Positions 47,187 to 55,367 of a stretch of DNA of 64,000 bases are shown piece by piece. The notes below the pieces were generated by a model. The model searched no databases. It had not been told where the DNA came from and saw only the letters and a list, made by a program, of their open reading frames with translations. The position numbers were made by a program, and so were the translations under genes. This stretch comes from AP-15 sp963716115 (GTDB lineage: Bacteria; Pseudomonadota; Alphaproteobacteria; ATCC43930; CGMCC-115725): the NCBI GenBank assembly GCA_963716115.1, contig CAVQSZ010000010.1, forward strand, positions 376,161 through 440,160, given 5' to 3'. Within the stretch, counting starts at the first letter, position 1, and every line of letters starts with the position of its first letter.

Positions 47187-47939
47187 ATGGACCTCAGGGG
47201 CGCGGTCGCGCTGGTGACGGGCGGCAATGGCGGGCTCGGGCGGCGCATCTGCCACGCGCTGGCGAAGGAGGGCGCGCATGTCGCGGTCGTCTACGCGCAG
47301 AGCCGCGATCAGGCCGAGGGCGTCGCCCGCGAGCTGACCTCCCGGCACCAGGTCAACGCCGCCGCCTTCGCCTGCGACGTGACCGACGGCGCGGCGGTGG
47401 AGCGGCTGGTCGACGAGGCAGCCGGGCATTTCGGCCGCCTCGACATCCTCGTCAACGACGCCGCCTACAACAAGGCGATCCCGTTCGCCGACCTCGACGG
47501 CTTGACGATCGAGGTGTGGGACAAGATCATCGCGGTCAACCTGACCGGGCCGATGCGTCTCATAAAGGCGGCAGCGCCGGTCATGAAGGCGCAGGGCCGG
47601 GGCCGCATCGTCAACATCGCCTCGGTGTCGGGGGTCGGGCCGACCGGCTCGTCGATCGCCTATGCGGTGTCGAAGGCGGGTCTCATTCATCTGACGCGCT
47701 GCATGGCGGTGGCCTTGGCCCCCGAGACATTGGTCAACTGCGTCGCGCCGGGTCTCCTGGAGGGCACGCGCGCGACCGCCAACCTGCGTCCCGAGCAGAT
47801 CGAGCGCTCCGCGACCACCTCGCTTCTCAAAAAGCCCGCCGACAAGGATGATTGCGCCGACATGGTGGTCACGATGTGCCGCACCGAAACGATGACCGGC
47901 CAGACCATGGTCATCGACTCCGGCCGCTACTTTCATTGA
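47187..47939 (+). CDS. Short-chain dehydrogenase/reductase, FabG-like
   Basis: This 250-residue Rossmann protein has the cofactor loop TGGNGGLG at 11-18 and the catalytic set Asn118, Ser146 or Ser148 (NIASVSG), Tyr159 and Lys163 (YAVSK). The acidic residue usually found for NAD preference is not obvious, so NADP(H) is plausible. It would reduce or oxidise the product of the TPP enzyme or a 3-oxoacyl intermediate. The start ATG 47187 is preceded by AGGAGG, a strong Shine-Dalgarno sequence. It ends 52 bp before the hydrolase gene. Confidence 0.85.
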   Translation: MDLRGAVALVTGGNGGLGRRICHALAKEGAHVAVVYAQSRDQAEGVARELTSRHQVNAAAFACDVTDGAAVERLVDEAAGHFGRLDILVNDAAYNKAIPFADLDGLTIEVWDKIIAVNLTGPMRLIKAAAPVMKAQGRGRIVNIASVSGVGPTGSSIAYAVSKAGLIHLTRCMAVALAPETLVNCVAPGLLEGTRATANLRPEQIERSATTSLLKKPADKDDCADMVVTMCRTETMTGQTMVIDSGRYFH

Positions 47940-47991
47940 CGCCGCCGACCGCCGCCATTCACCACACCACACCGCAGAGGGAGAGACTGCC

Positions 47992-48753
47992 ATGCCGTTC
48001 TATCAAAAAGGCGACGTCCGCATTCGCTACGAGGAGGCCGGCTCGGGCTTCCCGCTCCTGGTCACCCCCGGCGGCGGCCTGAACTCGCGGGTCAGCAATT
48101 GGCCGACCGCGGTGTTCAACGCGCCCGACGCGTTGAAGAACGACTTTCGCGTCATCACGATGGACCAGCGCAACGCCAATGGCGGCGAATCGACCGGCCC
48201 GATCCCGGCCCGGGACCCGTGGGGCGCCTTCGCCGACGACCAGCTCGGGCTGATGGACCATCTCGGCATCCGCGAGTTCTTCTACATGGGCTACTGCATC
48301 GGCGGCTGTTTCGCCGGCAAGCTGATGGAGCGGGCCCCCAACCGCGTCGTCGCCGCCGTGTTCTGCCAGACCGTCGGGCACCGGCCGGAAGACCCCGACG
48401 TCATGCACCGGTCGGGCACCGATGTCTGGGCGCCCGAATTGCTCCCCAAGCGGCCCGATTTGACGATGGCGCAGGTCGAGCAGTACCTGCATGACCTCTA
48501 CCGGGTGCAGCCCGACTTCCTCTACAGCGTGTCGCGCGACTTCATCAAGAGCTGCCGCACCCCGATGCTGGTCCTGCCCGACGACACCCCGGCGCACCCG
48601 CTCCAGACCTCGATCGATGTCGCCTCGCTGGCGCCGAACGCCGAAGTGACGGTCTATCCGTGGCGCGAGCCCGCGGAGCTGAAGGAACGCACGATCGACC
48701 GGGTCCGCGGCTTCCTCAAGGCGCACGCGCCGATGCGCGCCGCCGCCCAATAG
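47992..48753 (+). CDS. Alpha/beta hydrolase with Cys nucleophile position
   Basis: The 253-residue protein has the alpha/beta-hydrolase fold with oxyanion loop TPGGGLNSR (25-33) and the elbow GYCIGG at 100-105. A cysteine (Cys102) stands where most family members have serine. This is known in dienelactone hydrolase-type enzymes. A candidate acid and histidine lie in VLPDDTPAHP (near 195-204). The reaction may be ester, lactone or C-C bond hydrolysis downstream of the TPP enzyme and SDR. A Shine-Dalgarno-like AGGGAGAG precedes the ATG. A strong hairpin at 48760-48785 follows the stop and could act as a terminator. Confidence 0.8.
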   Translation: MPFYQKGDVRIRYEEAGSGFPLLVTPGGGLNSRVSNWPTAVFNAPDALKNDFRVITMDQRNANGGESTGPIPARDPWGAFADDQLGLMDHLGIREFFYMGYCIGGCFAGKLMERAPNRVVAAVFCQTVGHRPEDPDVMHRSGTDVWAPELLPKRPDLTMAQVEQYLHDLYRVQPDFLYSVSRDFIKSCRTPMLVLPDDTPAHPLQTSIDVASLAPNAEVTVYPWREPAELKERTIDRVRGFLKAHAPMRAAAQ

Positions 48754-48759
48754 ATTCCG

Positions 48760-48785
48760 CCCTCGCCCCGCTTGCGGGGAGAGGG
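48760..48785. terminator. Hairpin after hydrolase gene
   Basis: CCCTC-g-CCCCGC and GCGGGG-a-GAGGG form a stem of about 11 pairs with a two-base loop, seven bases after the stop codon at 48753. No T-run follows, so it could be a REP-type palindrome related to 33810-33836 that also slows transcription. Confidence 0.5.
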
Positions 48786-49014
48786 CCGGGGTGAGGGGCG
48801 AGCGCCGTGCGCCGTCGGCTATCGCGTTATCGGTGAGACTGAGGATGGTTTCTTCAATCATTCCTGTGCAAGCTCGAAAAGCAGCCTCTCACCTCGCCCC
48901 TCTCCCCGCCGCGCTATCGTTCCTCGCTTGCCTTGCAACCTATCATGCTGGTAATGAGACGGTGCGGCGCGGCAAATAGACGTATACCCGTTAAAGCGTG
49001 TGTCGCAAGGCGAG

Positions 49015-50170
49015 ATGCCGGACGAGATAACGCCGATGCCCGCCCCGCCCCGGGATTTTGAGCGTTTCACGCGAGCGACCGACCTGATCTACAACGCGGC
49101 CGTAACGCCAAGTCTGTGGCCTGATCTGCTGCGCGAGCTCGCTCAGAGCGTCGACTGCCACTATCGGTGGTATGGTAATCAACAGCGCCGACCGCAGCTT
49201 GTTCGATGGCATGGCGGTCGGTGTCAGTCGCGACGCGCACCAAGCCTATCTTCGGCGCTTCCACCGGACCAATCCGCTTGGCCGCTCCGGCAACGCCGTG
49301 CTCGGCGCGGTGGAGGAGGTTCAGGCGCTCATGTCGCGCGCTGCGGTCGAGCGCACCGAGATGTATGAAGCATTCTTTCGCCCACACGATTTCGGGGACG
49401 GGGTGCGTCTGACGATCTGGCGGAACGCATATGGACGACAGACGATCAGCCTCTTACGCGCGTGGTCGCGGGGCTCGTTCGACGCGGCGGAGCTTCGTTG
49501 GATGCACGTCCTGATACCCCATCTGTGCCGCGCGGCTGAGATGCAGTGGCGTCTGCGCGGCGCGGCGCTGAAAGCCGGGTCTGCCTTGGACGCATTGCAC
49601 CAGGTGCCGCACGCGATGCTGTTGCTCGACCGCGCCGGCCGCGTCGTGTTCGCAAACGCCGCGGCGGAGGCGCTGTTGCGGGCGGCCGACGGGCTCGCGG
49701 TCAGCCGCGGGATCCTGACGGCATCGGATCGGACGGCGTCGCGACGGCTGGAGGCGTTGCTCACCCAGGCCGCGCGCGCCGATGGCGCCGCCGGCACCTT
49801 GCGAGTTCCCCGGCCGTCGGGCCAATCCGCCCTGGCTCTGCTCGCCATGCCGTTGCGGCGCCTGACTTTGGACGCGCTCCTGATGCCCGAGCAGCCCGCC
49901 GTGCTGTTGTGCGTCTCCGACCCGGCAAGCCGCCATCATCCGCCTGCAGCACTGCTCGCGAGTATTTTCGGCCTGACGGCTGCCGAGGCGGAGCTGGCGG
50001 CGCGCTTGCTTGCCGGGTTCGACCTTCGTGCAATTGCCGAGGAGACCGGGCGCAGCATCAACACAATTCGCAACCTCCTGGCGCGCGTGATGGAGAAGAC
50101 CGAAACGAGCCGCCAGAGCGAGCTGATGCGGGTTTTAGGTGTGCTGCCGCCGGAGCATGCGGACGGCTGA
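49015..50170 (+). pseudogene. LuxR-type transcriptional regulator, frameshifted
   Basis: The C-terminal third holds a LuxR-type helix-turn-helix (FGLTAAEAELAARLLAGFD, then EETGRSINTIRNLLARVMEK). A PAS-like segment, MLLLDRAGRVVFANAAAEALL, lies in the middle. The first 50 residues (FERFTRATDLIYNAAVTPSLWPDLL) are in another frame. The break is near 49165, where CHYRW should continue as GGMVINSADRSLFDG, so one base is extra or two are missing. The start may be ATG 49015 or GTG 49000. If repaired it would have about 385 residues. It lies upstream of the PEP-CTERM gene and may regulate it, which is inference. Confidence 0.7.
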
Positions 50171-50478
50171 TCACGCCGGCCGGTCCGGGGCCGGCTAAGG
50201 CACGCCGAACAGATGCCGCGCAAGACAGCGCACGGGTCATGCCCAAATTGGTCATGACGGTGAGGCCGGCCGGGCGCAATCCGGGACGACTCGGTTGTTT
50301 CTAAGCGTGCCTGATTGTAGGGAAAACGATGCCGCGTAGTGCAAATGCATCATGACTTGCTGTCGAGGTCGAGGTTGTCTCTACCACGTCGGACGCAACT
50401 GGCAGCAATTTCTAGATGAACGGTCCAGCCGCCCGATTTGATGGGATCCGAGGTAGTCGGTCACAGACAAAGGAGCGG
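50171..50478. promoter_or_regulatory. Intergenic region before PEP-CTERM gene
   Basis: These 308 bp are clearly AT-richer than the surroundings and probably contain the promoter of the PEP-CTERM gene. A good Shine-Dalgarno sequence (AAAGGAG) ends about four bases before its ATG. No specific operator is visible. Confidence 0.4.
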
Positions 50479-51439
50479 ATGATGTTAATGCGGACGTGGA
50501 AGACTGTGGTTTGTTCGATTGTGGCAGGGTTGTGCCTCGGCGCCACCTCCGTCGCGAAGGCCGATCAAATCGCCTATATGTCAGCTAATGCAGGTGGAAA
50601 CCCCCAATTTGAAGTCGTATTTGGCACCATAGACCTGAACACCGGGGTGTTCTCGCAACTAGGCCCCACGGCAATAGGCGGTAATCTCATCGTTTCAAGA
50701 GCCGCTCTCCGGCATGGCAGAAGCCAACGGTACGCTATATGGTGCCGCTGAGGGTATTAATGATAATGGCCAACTGTATACTGTTAATCCCGCCAATGGG
50801 ACACTCACCAGAGTCGGCGCTACGGGGTTATCTATTGCCAATCTCGGATCCACCACAACTGGCCTGTATGTCGTCGATTCGTCTCTCAATCTATATTCTA
50901 TTAATCCAGCTACCGGTGCACCAACCCTGATCGGCGCAACCGGTGCCGGGAATTTTGGTTTTAGCGCACTCTCAACCAATGCCAACTCGTTGTATCTCGC
51001 TGCTGGAAATGACCTTTACACACTCGACACGACCACCGGCGCCGCAACGCTGATTGGGTCCCTAGGCGTTGGACCCCCAGCCACACAGCTAACCGCGCTG
51101 CTTCAGGAAAATGGCACCCTTTACGGGGCCTCGGAGGCATTCGCCCCGAGTCTGTCGGTGGATACGGTCGACCCGAGCACAGGAGCCGCGACGATTGGCC
51201 CCGCTGTTACCGGTGCTGGCGTCACGTTTGTCACTGGGTTCGCGCCGTATCCCTTGGCGGTACCAACCTCAGCTCCAGAACCTGGAACCCTCGGCTTGCT
51301 GGCGTTCGGCATGGCCGGCGTCGCGGTCTCTCGCCGTTGGCGCCTCCGCTGTATCGTAAAGACGCCGGTGCGCGAAGCGTGCCGGAACGGGTGGCGCGAG
51401 GCTGCCCTCGGCCGCCGCGAGGACGCGCTTGCCGCTTAG
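50479..51439 (+). pseudogene. PEP-CTERM surface protein, frameshifted
   Basis: The protein begins with a signal peptide (MMLMRTWKTVVCSIVAGLCL, cleavage after KAD). It continues with five or more beta-propeller-like repeats of the form TxNPxTGxxTxIGATG (for example TVNPANGTLTRVGATG and SINPATGAPTLIGATG). It ends with the exosortase tail APEPGTLGLLAFGMAGVAV followed by SRRWR. The frame shifts by one base near 50685, between AIGGN and SFQEPLSGMAEANG. After the tail it runs on for about 30 extra residues, unusual because PEP-CTERM proteins normally end right after the basic cluster. It is the only exosortase substrate I find in the window. The repeats suggest a secreted surface protein. Confidence 0.75.
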
Positions 51440-51444
51440 CCCGA
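51425..51444 (+). repeat. 20-bp direct repeat, copy 1
   Basis: GCGCTTGCCGCTTAGCCCGA occurs exactly here and again at 51581-51600. The copies flank about 136 bp of non-coding DNA. The first copy overlaps the stop region of the PEP-CTERM gene, so its extended tail may be repeat-derived. Confidence 0.6.
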
Positions 51445-51580
51445 AGCGGGGGTGACCGCAAGAGGCCCGACACCGCAGACACCGTGCTCGCAAGTAAGGG
51501 TCGGAGGGGTCGAGCAAAGTGAAGCCCATCATCTTCCTTGGGAGGTAATGGTGGGTTTCGCGACGCTCAACCCACCCTAC

Positions 51581-51600
51581 GCGCTTGCCGCTTAGCCCGA
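51581..51600 (+). repeat. 20-bp direct repeat, copy 2
   Basis: This is the second exact copy of the repeat at 51425-51444. Between the copies are short stretches resembling decayed intergenic DNA with no gene. Confidence 0.6.
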
Positions 51601-51674
51601 CGTCGTGGCGGGAGGCGCTGCGGGGCCCTACGCTTGCTGCAAGAGCCTCAGGCGGCGGCGCGATATTCCCCCGT

Positions 51675-51971
51675 TCAGGGCAATCTGTCAGGCCATCGCT
51701 GGGCGCTGTGCAGTATGGCGATGATCTGAACAACGTCACCGTTGACCCGATAGGGTACGATATATGGTGTGCGCGGGATGACGAGCTCGCGGGTGCCGGC
51801 CACGCGACCCGGTCGGCCGAGGGCGGGCGATGCCGCCAAGCGCCGCACCGCCGGCCGAATGCGCTCGATCATGCGGGTTGCTGCGGTCGGGTTGTCCGCC
51901 GCGATGCGCTCGTGAACGTCTTCGAGACGGCGAAAATAACGGGGAGCATATTCGAGGCGGCGAGGCGTCAC
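51675..51971 (-). CDS. parE: RelE/ParE-type toxin
   Basis: The 98-residue basic protein (MTPRRLEYAPRYFRRLEDVHERI) has the RelE/ParE fold pattern. A conserved arginine-rich helix (RPAVRRLAASPALGRPGR) is followed by the beta-strand end TRELVIPRTPYIVPYRV and VVQIIAILHSAQRWP. Members inhibit gyrase or cleave mRNA on the ribosome. The start GTG 51971 overlaps the antitoxin stop as GTGA, so the antitoxin gene comes first in the operon, as usual. Confidence 0.8.
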   Translation of the reverse strand: MTPRRLEYAPRYFRRLEDVHERIAADNPTAATRMIERIRPAVRRLAASPALGRPGRVAGTRELVIPRTPYIVPYRVNGDVVQIIAILHSAQRWPDRLP

Positions 51972-52219
51972 CGTGGCTGCAACAGCCGGTTGTACCGCTC
52001 CTCAGCCTGCTTCTCGGACAGAGCTTCGCCGGAGTCGAGCTCTGCTATTCCGGCCGTGATCTCGCCGATCTGCCACTCGTTGAGCTCGACGTACGCCGCG
52101 ATCGCTTCTGCCGCGAGAAACGATTTGGAGCGCTTCGTGCTGCGCGCCAACGCCTCGAGCTTTGCCCGCAACGCGGCGTCGATCCTCGTGGTTAGGACCG
52201 TTGTGTCAGCTGTGCTCAT
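51968..52219 (-). CDS. parD: Antitoxin with ribbon-helix-helix domain
   Basis: The 83-residue protein begins MSTADTTVLTTRIDAALRAK, a ribbon-helix-helix DNA-binding domain of the CopG/ParD type. Its C-terminal half (ELNEWQIGEITAGIAELDSGE) is acidic and would wrap the toxin. It should neutralise the ParE-like toxin and repress its own promoter. ATG 52219 is preferred to the longer frame start at 52252, because the domain starts there. Confidence 0.8.
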   Translation of the reverse strand: MSTADTTVLTTRIDAALRAKLEALARSTKRSKSFLAAEAIAAYVELNEWQIGEITAGIAELDSGEALSEKQAEERYNRLLQPR

Positions 52220-52300
52220 ACCACCATCATGATGTCCTGCTCGACTTTGCATGTATACAAATGCATCTTCTTGGTCAACCGCCCCCTCCGCCCGCTTTCG

Positions 52301-52665
52301 CTACGCCGCCAGTCTTTGCCGCGCCGCACCTTTTATCATTGCCGCACCCTTTTCGGCGATCATGATCGTAGGCGCGTTGGTATTGGTCGAGGTGACGGCC
52401 GGCATCACCGAGGCGTCGATGACCCGCAAGCCGTCGAGGCCGTGCACGCGCAATTCGCTGTCGATCACACTCGTCGGGTGCGAACCCATCATGCAGGTGC
52501 AGCTGGCGTGATAGCAGGTGCCGCCGTTCTTCCGCGCGTAATCGAGCAATTCGTCGTCGCTCTGCACTGCATGCCCGGCAGGCTTTCTTCGCGGACGAAT
52601 TGCTGCAATGCGGGTGCGGCGAAGATCCGCCGGGCCAGCCGCAAGCCGCCGACGACCGGCTAGTT
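52301..52665 (-). pseudogene. GMC oxidoreductase C-terminal remnant
   Basis: On the minus strand this reads GLRLARRIFAAPALQQFVREE, then GTCYHASCTCMMG and LRVIDASVMPAVTSTNTNAPTIMIAEKGA. These are the conserved histidine and FAD-binding end of glucose-methanol-choline oxidoreductases. The N-terminal two thirds of the gene are absent and a small frame change lies near 52567. It is a truncated gene left between two toxin-antitoxin loci. Confidence 0.75.
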
Positions 52666-52791
52666 AGGAGACGCGTGCGACGTAATGGTCCGGCATGCTC
52701 TTGCCGACGCCGCGCAGACTGTGCGCGACCGATACGCCGATGCGGAAATGCGCCGCCGGCGTGTGAGCTTGTATTGGGCTCCTCGTGCCCG

Positions 52792-52811
52792 TATATACGT
52801 CTACGTATATA
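52792..52811. promoter_or_regulatory. Palindromic operator of VapBC
   Basis: TATATACGT and its exact complement are separated by two bases. The palindrome lies 17 bp before the VapB start, just ahead of the Shine-Dalgarno GAGGAG at 52815-52820. This is the expected place for a VapB or VapBC binding site that represses its own operon. Confidence 0.7.
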
Positions 52812-52828
52812 TATGAGGAGATGCCAAT

Positions 52829-53059
52829 ATGGCAACGGCGCGTGTTTTTCGTTCCGGAAACAGTCAAGCCGTGCGCTTGCCGAAGGAATATCGGCTGAAG
52901 GGCGCGGAGGTAGAAATTTTCCGTCGAGGCGACGAGATCGTGTTGCGCGAACAGGCCGAGGGGCTGGTGCGCGCCTTCGAAATTCTGGCCGATCTGCCGG
53001 CTGACTTTTTGTCGGAAGGACGCGGAGATGCTCCACCGCAGGAGCGGGAAGGTCTTTGA
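52829..53059 (+). CDS. vapB: VapB antitoxin, AbrB/MazE fold
   Basis: This 76-residue protein has the swapped-hairpin AbrB/MazE domain of VapB proteins (MATARVFRSGNSQAVRLPKEYRL). An acidic, proline-rich tail follows that would block the toxin active site. Its TGA is directly followed by the GTG of the toxin gene, so translation is coupled. A perfect operator palindrome lies upstream. Confidence 0.88.
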   Translation: MATARVFRSGNSQAVRLPKEYRLKGAEVEIFRRGDEIVLREQAEGLVRAFEILADLPADFLSEGRGDAPPQEREGL

Positions 53060-53467
53060 GTGGCGGCGCGTTTCCTGCTCGATACAAATATCTGCATCTA
53101 CATCCGGCGGCGACGGCCGCCGGCCGTTCTGGCAAGGTTTCGACAGTTGCAGCCGGGGGAGGCGGCGCTTTCCGTCATAACCTATGGCGAGCTCGTGTAC
53201 GGGGCGGAAAAGAGCCAATTCCGGGAACATGCTCTCGGGCAGCTGGCCGAGCTGGCGGGCTTGCTTCCGATACTGGAGCTCCCGTCGCGCGCCGGCCAAT
53301 TTTACGGATCGATCCGCGCCGCGCTGGCAGCCGAGGGCGGCATGATCGGCAACAACGATTTGTGGATTGCCGCGCACGCCCAGGCGGCGGGCCTCATTCT
53401 GGTCACCAACAACGAACGCGAGTTTCGCCGCGTTCAGGGACTGGAAATTCAGAATTGGGCGGGTTGA
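53060..53467 (+). CDS. vapC: VapC toxin, PIN-domain ribonuclease
   Basis: The 135-residue PIN-domain protein begins AARFLLDTNICIYI, with Asp8 as a metal ligand. Glu44 (ITYGELVYG) and Asp100 (IGNNDLWIAAHA) are further active-site residues, and LVTNNEREF supplies the last acidic position. It would cut tRNA or rRNA using magnesium when VapB is degraded. The start is GTG 53060, adjacent to the VapB stop. Confidence 0.9.
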   Translation: MAARFLLDTNICIYIRRRRPPAVLARFRQLQPGEAALSVITYGELVYGAEKSQFREHALGQLAELAGLLPILELPSRAGQFYGSIRAALAAEGGMIGNNDLWIAAHAQAAGLILVTNNEREFRRVQGLEIQNWAG

Positions 53468-53611
53468 TCAGGGGCGTCAGAGGCCTGCCTTGTCCGACTG
53501 CCGCGCCCGAGCGCAAGGTGATCAGTAGACTGTCATCCCTGGGATGAATAAACTCGCACCGTAATCAGCTCTAGCGTGACACCATAGCTACGAATTGTAT
53601 GGGGTCGACCG

Positions 53612-54119
53612 ATGCGGAGAGTCCGCCTATCTAGCCTGCTTTTGGTGGAAGAGCGGCTACTCGAGGCTGAGCATTTCGCGCGCCGGCTTCGGCGCCTGTG
53701 GGGCGCGCCGTTCGGTTACGAGCTCAATGCATTCCTGTCGGCTGCCCGGAGCGTTACTTTTCTTATGCAAAAGGAGATGGCGCACGTTCCTGGCTTCCCA
53801 GATTGGTGGGCTGCAAGGCAACGAGAACTGAAAGCGGACCCCGCAGCGCGGTTCTTCTTAGAGCTGCGCAATCTTTCACAGAAGCAAGGCCGGATTTCAC
53901 TGGTCGGATTCGGCTCGGGTCGCACGACAAGGCGATGGTCTTACCGATTCGCGGGTAACGCAGCGCCCGTGCCACCACAGTTGCTGTCTCGCGATGCGGC
54001 CGACTGCTGTCGGGAGCACGTTGCGAAACTGGCGAGTGTTGTCCTGGGTTGTACCGAGGCATTCCCGTACGCAACTTGTCCACGGCGCGCCCTAACGCCT
54101 GAGGGGGTACAGGCACTAG
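53612..54119 (+). pseudogene. Unknown gene, 5' part split by IS5-like element
   Basis: The protein begins MRRVRLSSLLLVEERLLEAE and runs for 169 residues, including LPRRLRRLW-like and FLELRNLSQKQGRISLVGFG stretches. It is then cut at 54119 by the left end of an IS5-like element. Joining across the element at the duplicated tag restores a short end of the frame (Leu-Val-Trp-Ser-stop at 58216-58218). I do not recognise the family. The region is AT-richer than the chromosome average here. A P-loop ATPase fragment follows on the far side and may have been its operon partner. Confidence 0.55.
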
Positions 54120-54609
54120 CAGGGTGCGGAAAAACGGGCGAGTTTGGAGGAGATTTTAGAGTGCATCGTCTGGATGCCCGCTTTGGTAGCAGGGATCGGG
54201 CAACCGGACGCACCTGATTGAAGGGTTTTCCGCGATTGGGCAGCATTGGCACAGACTTTGGGCATGGCTACCCCGCCGCCGCCACCAGCTTGGGCAGCCG
54301 GACGAGGTTGTAGGCAGTGGCGGTGAGCGTGAACATCCAGCCGACCCGGGCCAAGCCGCGGTGACGGGTCTTGCGAAAGCCGGCGGCCGCTTTGGTCCAG
54401 CCGAACACCGCCCCCGGGCCGCCCGTCGACGGAATGCCTGGACGAGACGGCGGCTCGATGCGCTTGCGCACCCGCCCGCTGACCGCATATCCGGGGTGGC
54501 GGGTGGTGCGAGCGTCGATCGCCGATCGCCGATTGGTGGTGTTCTGCGCCACATGCGGCGTCACCTTGTGCTGGCGCAGATCGGCCACAAAGCTGGCCAC
54601 ATCATAGGC

Positions 54610-54632
54610 CCCCGCCTTCGCGAGGGCAGGCT
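54610..54632. repeat. 23-bp palindromic insert in transposase
   Basis: On the minus strand the insert reads AGCCTGCCC, then TCGCGA and a complementary end, between codons for Lys (GADK) and Ala (AYDVA). Removing the 23 bp restores the transposase frame. It matches the inserts at 54810-54832 and 54953-54979 in its first nine bases. Confidence 0.7.
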
Positions 54633-54809
54633 CTTGTCGGCGCCGAGCGTGATCCGGCGGTTGCCGGGGCGGGCCGCCGCCATCGCCAGCGCCGCCTCGC
54701 GCTCGGCCGTGCCGGTCGCCGTGGTCAGACGCGTGTCGACCGCCAAGCCGTGCCGGTTCTCCATCAGAACGTGCCCCATGTAGGCGAGCTTGGCCGGCTG
54801 GCCCGGCCC

Positions 54810-54832
54810 CCCTGCTTTCGCAGGGGCAGGCT
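54810..54832. repeat. 23-bp palindromic insert in transposase
   Basis: The insert starts AGCCTGCCCCTGCG on the minus strand and can pair CCCCTGC with GCAGGG around a short loop. It sits after DARLYRK, and removing it restores QPAKLAYMGH. Confidence 0.7.
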
Positions 54833-54952
54833 CTTGCGGTACAGCCGGGCATCGGGGTCGGTGGTCGAGGCGTGCGTCTCGTTGCTTCGCTTCTCGCCGT
54901 GAAAGTCCCGCTCGGCATTGCGGCCCGGCGCCGGGGGCTCGCCGCTGCCATC

Positions 54953-54979
54953 CCCCGGGTCGCAGCCCGAGGGCAGGCT
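54953..54979. repeat. 27-bp palindromic insert in transposase
   Basis: The insert starts AGCCTGCCC on the minus strand and ends CCCGGGG. It adds nine codons (SLPSGCDPG) in frame between SFRPK and DGSGEPPAPG. Confidence 0.65.
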
Positions 54980-55227
54980 CTTCGGGCGAAAGCTCTTGAT
55001 GCTGGCCCAGGCCTCGATCAGCGTCCCGTCCACCGAGAAATGGTCGTCCGACAGCAGCGCCTGGACCCGCTCCTGGCGCAGCACCGCGGCCATGAATTTG
55101 ACGGCGATGTCGCCGCCGATCAGCCGCTCGCGGTTCTTGGTGAACACCGTCACGTCCCACACCTCGGCATCCAGCGACAGCCCAATAAACCAGCGGAACA
55201 AGAGATTGTAGTCGAGCTGCTCCATTA

Positions 55228-55233
55228 GCTGCC
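55228..55233. repeat. IS21 target-site duplication, left
   Basis: GCTGCC here matches 57886-57891. The repeated bases flank the IS21-like element and both belong to the transposase codons around RQL. Confidence 0.6.
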
Positions 55234-55367
55234 TGTAGCGCGGCGATCTGGATGGGAAGGCAGCGACAATCAGGATGAGAATCCCGGCGTCGCGGCGGGG
55301 TCATGATTGTCGCGGCGTGATTGTCGCGCAAGAGGTTGTTCGGGGTTTGATTGTCGCGGCGCGACAA

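Larger units (their letters stand above)
54268..55233 (-). pseudogene. IS5-family transposase, C-terminal part
   Basis: This part starts MEQLDYNLLFRWFIGLSLD and includes DDHFSVDGTLIEAWAS, with catalytic Asp in the DDE fold. It also has RDFHGEKRSNETHAST, LMENRHGLAVD and the end KTRHRGLARVGWMF, the conserved final motif. It joins the N-terminal part at 57886-58138 once the IS21-like element is removed. The frame is broken by 23-bp inserts at 54810-54832 and 54610-54632. A 27-bp insert at 54953-54979 and another of about 42 bp near 54400-54445 keep frame. The gene is therefore inactive. Confidence 0.85.

Noticed and set aside
45129..47993. Minus-strand open frame of 954 codons
   Set aside because: It lies opposite the TPP enzyme and SDR genes, which have full catalytic motifs.
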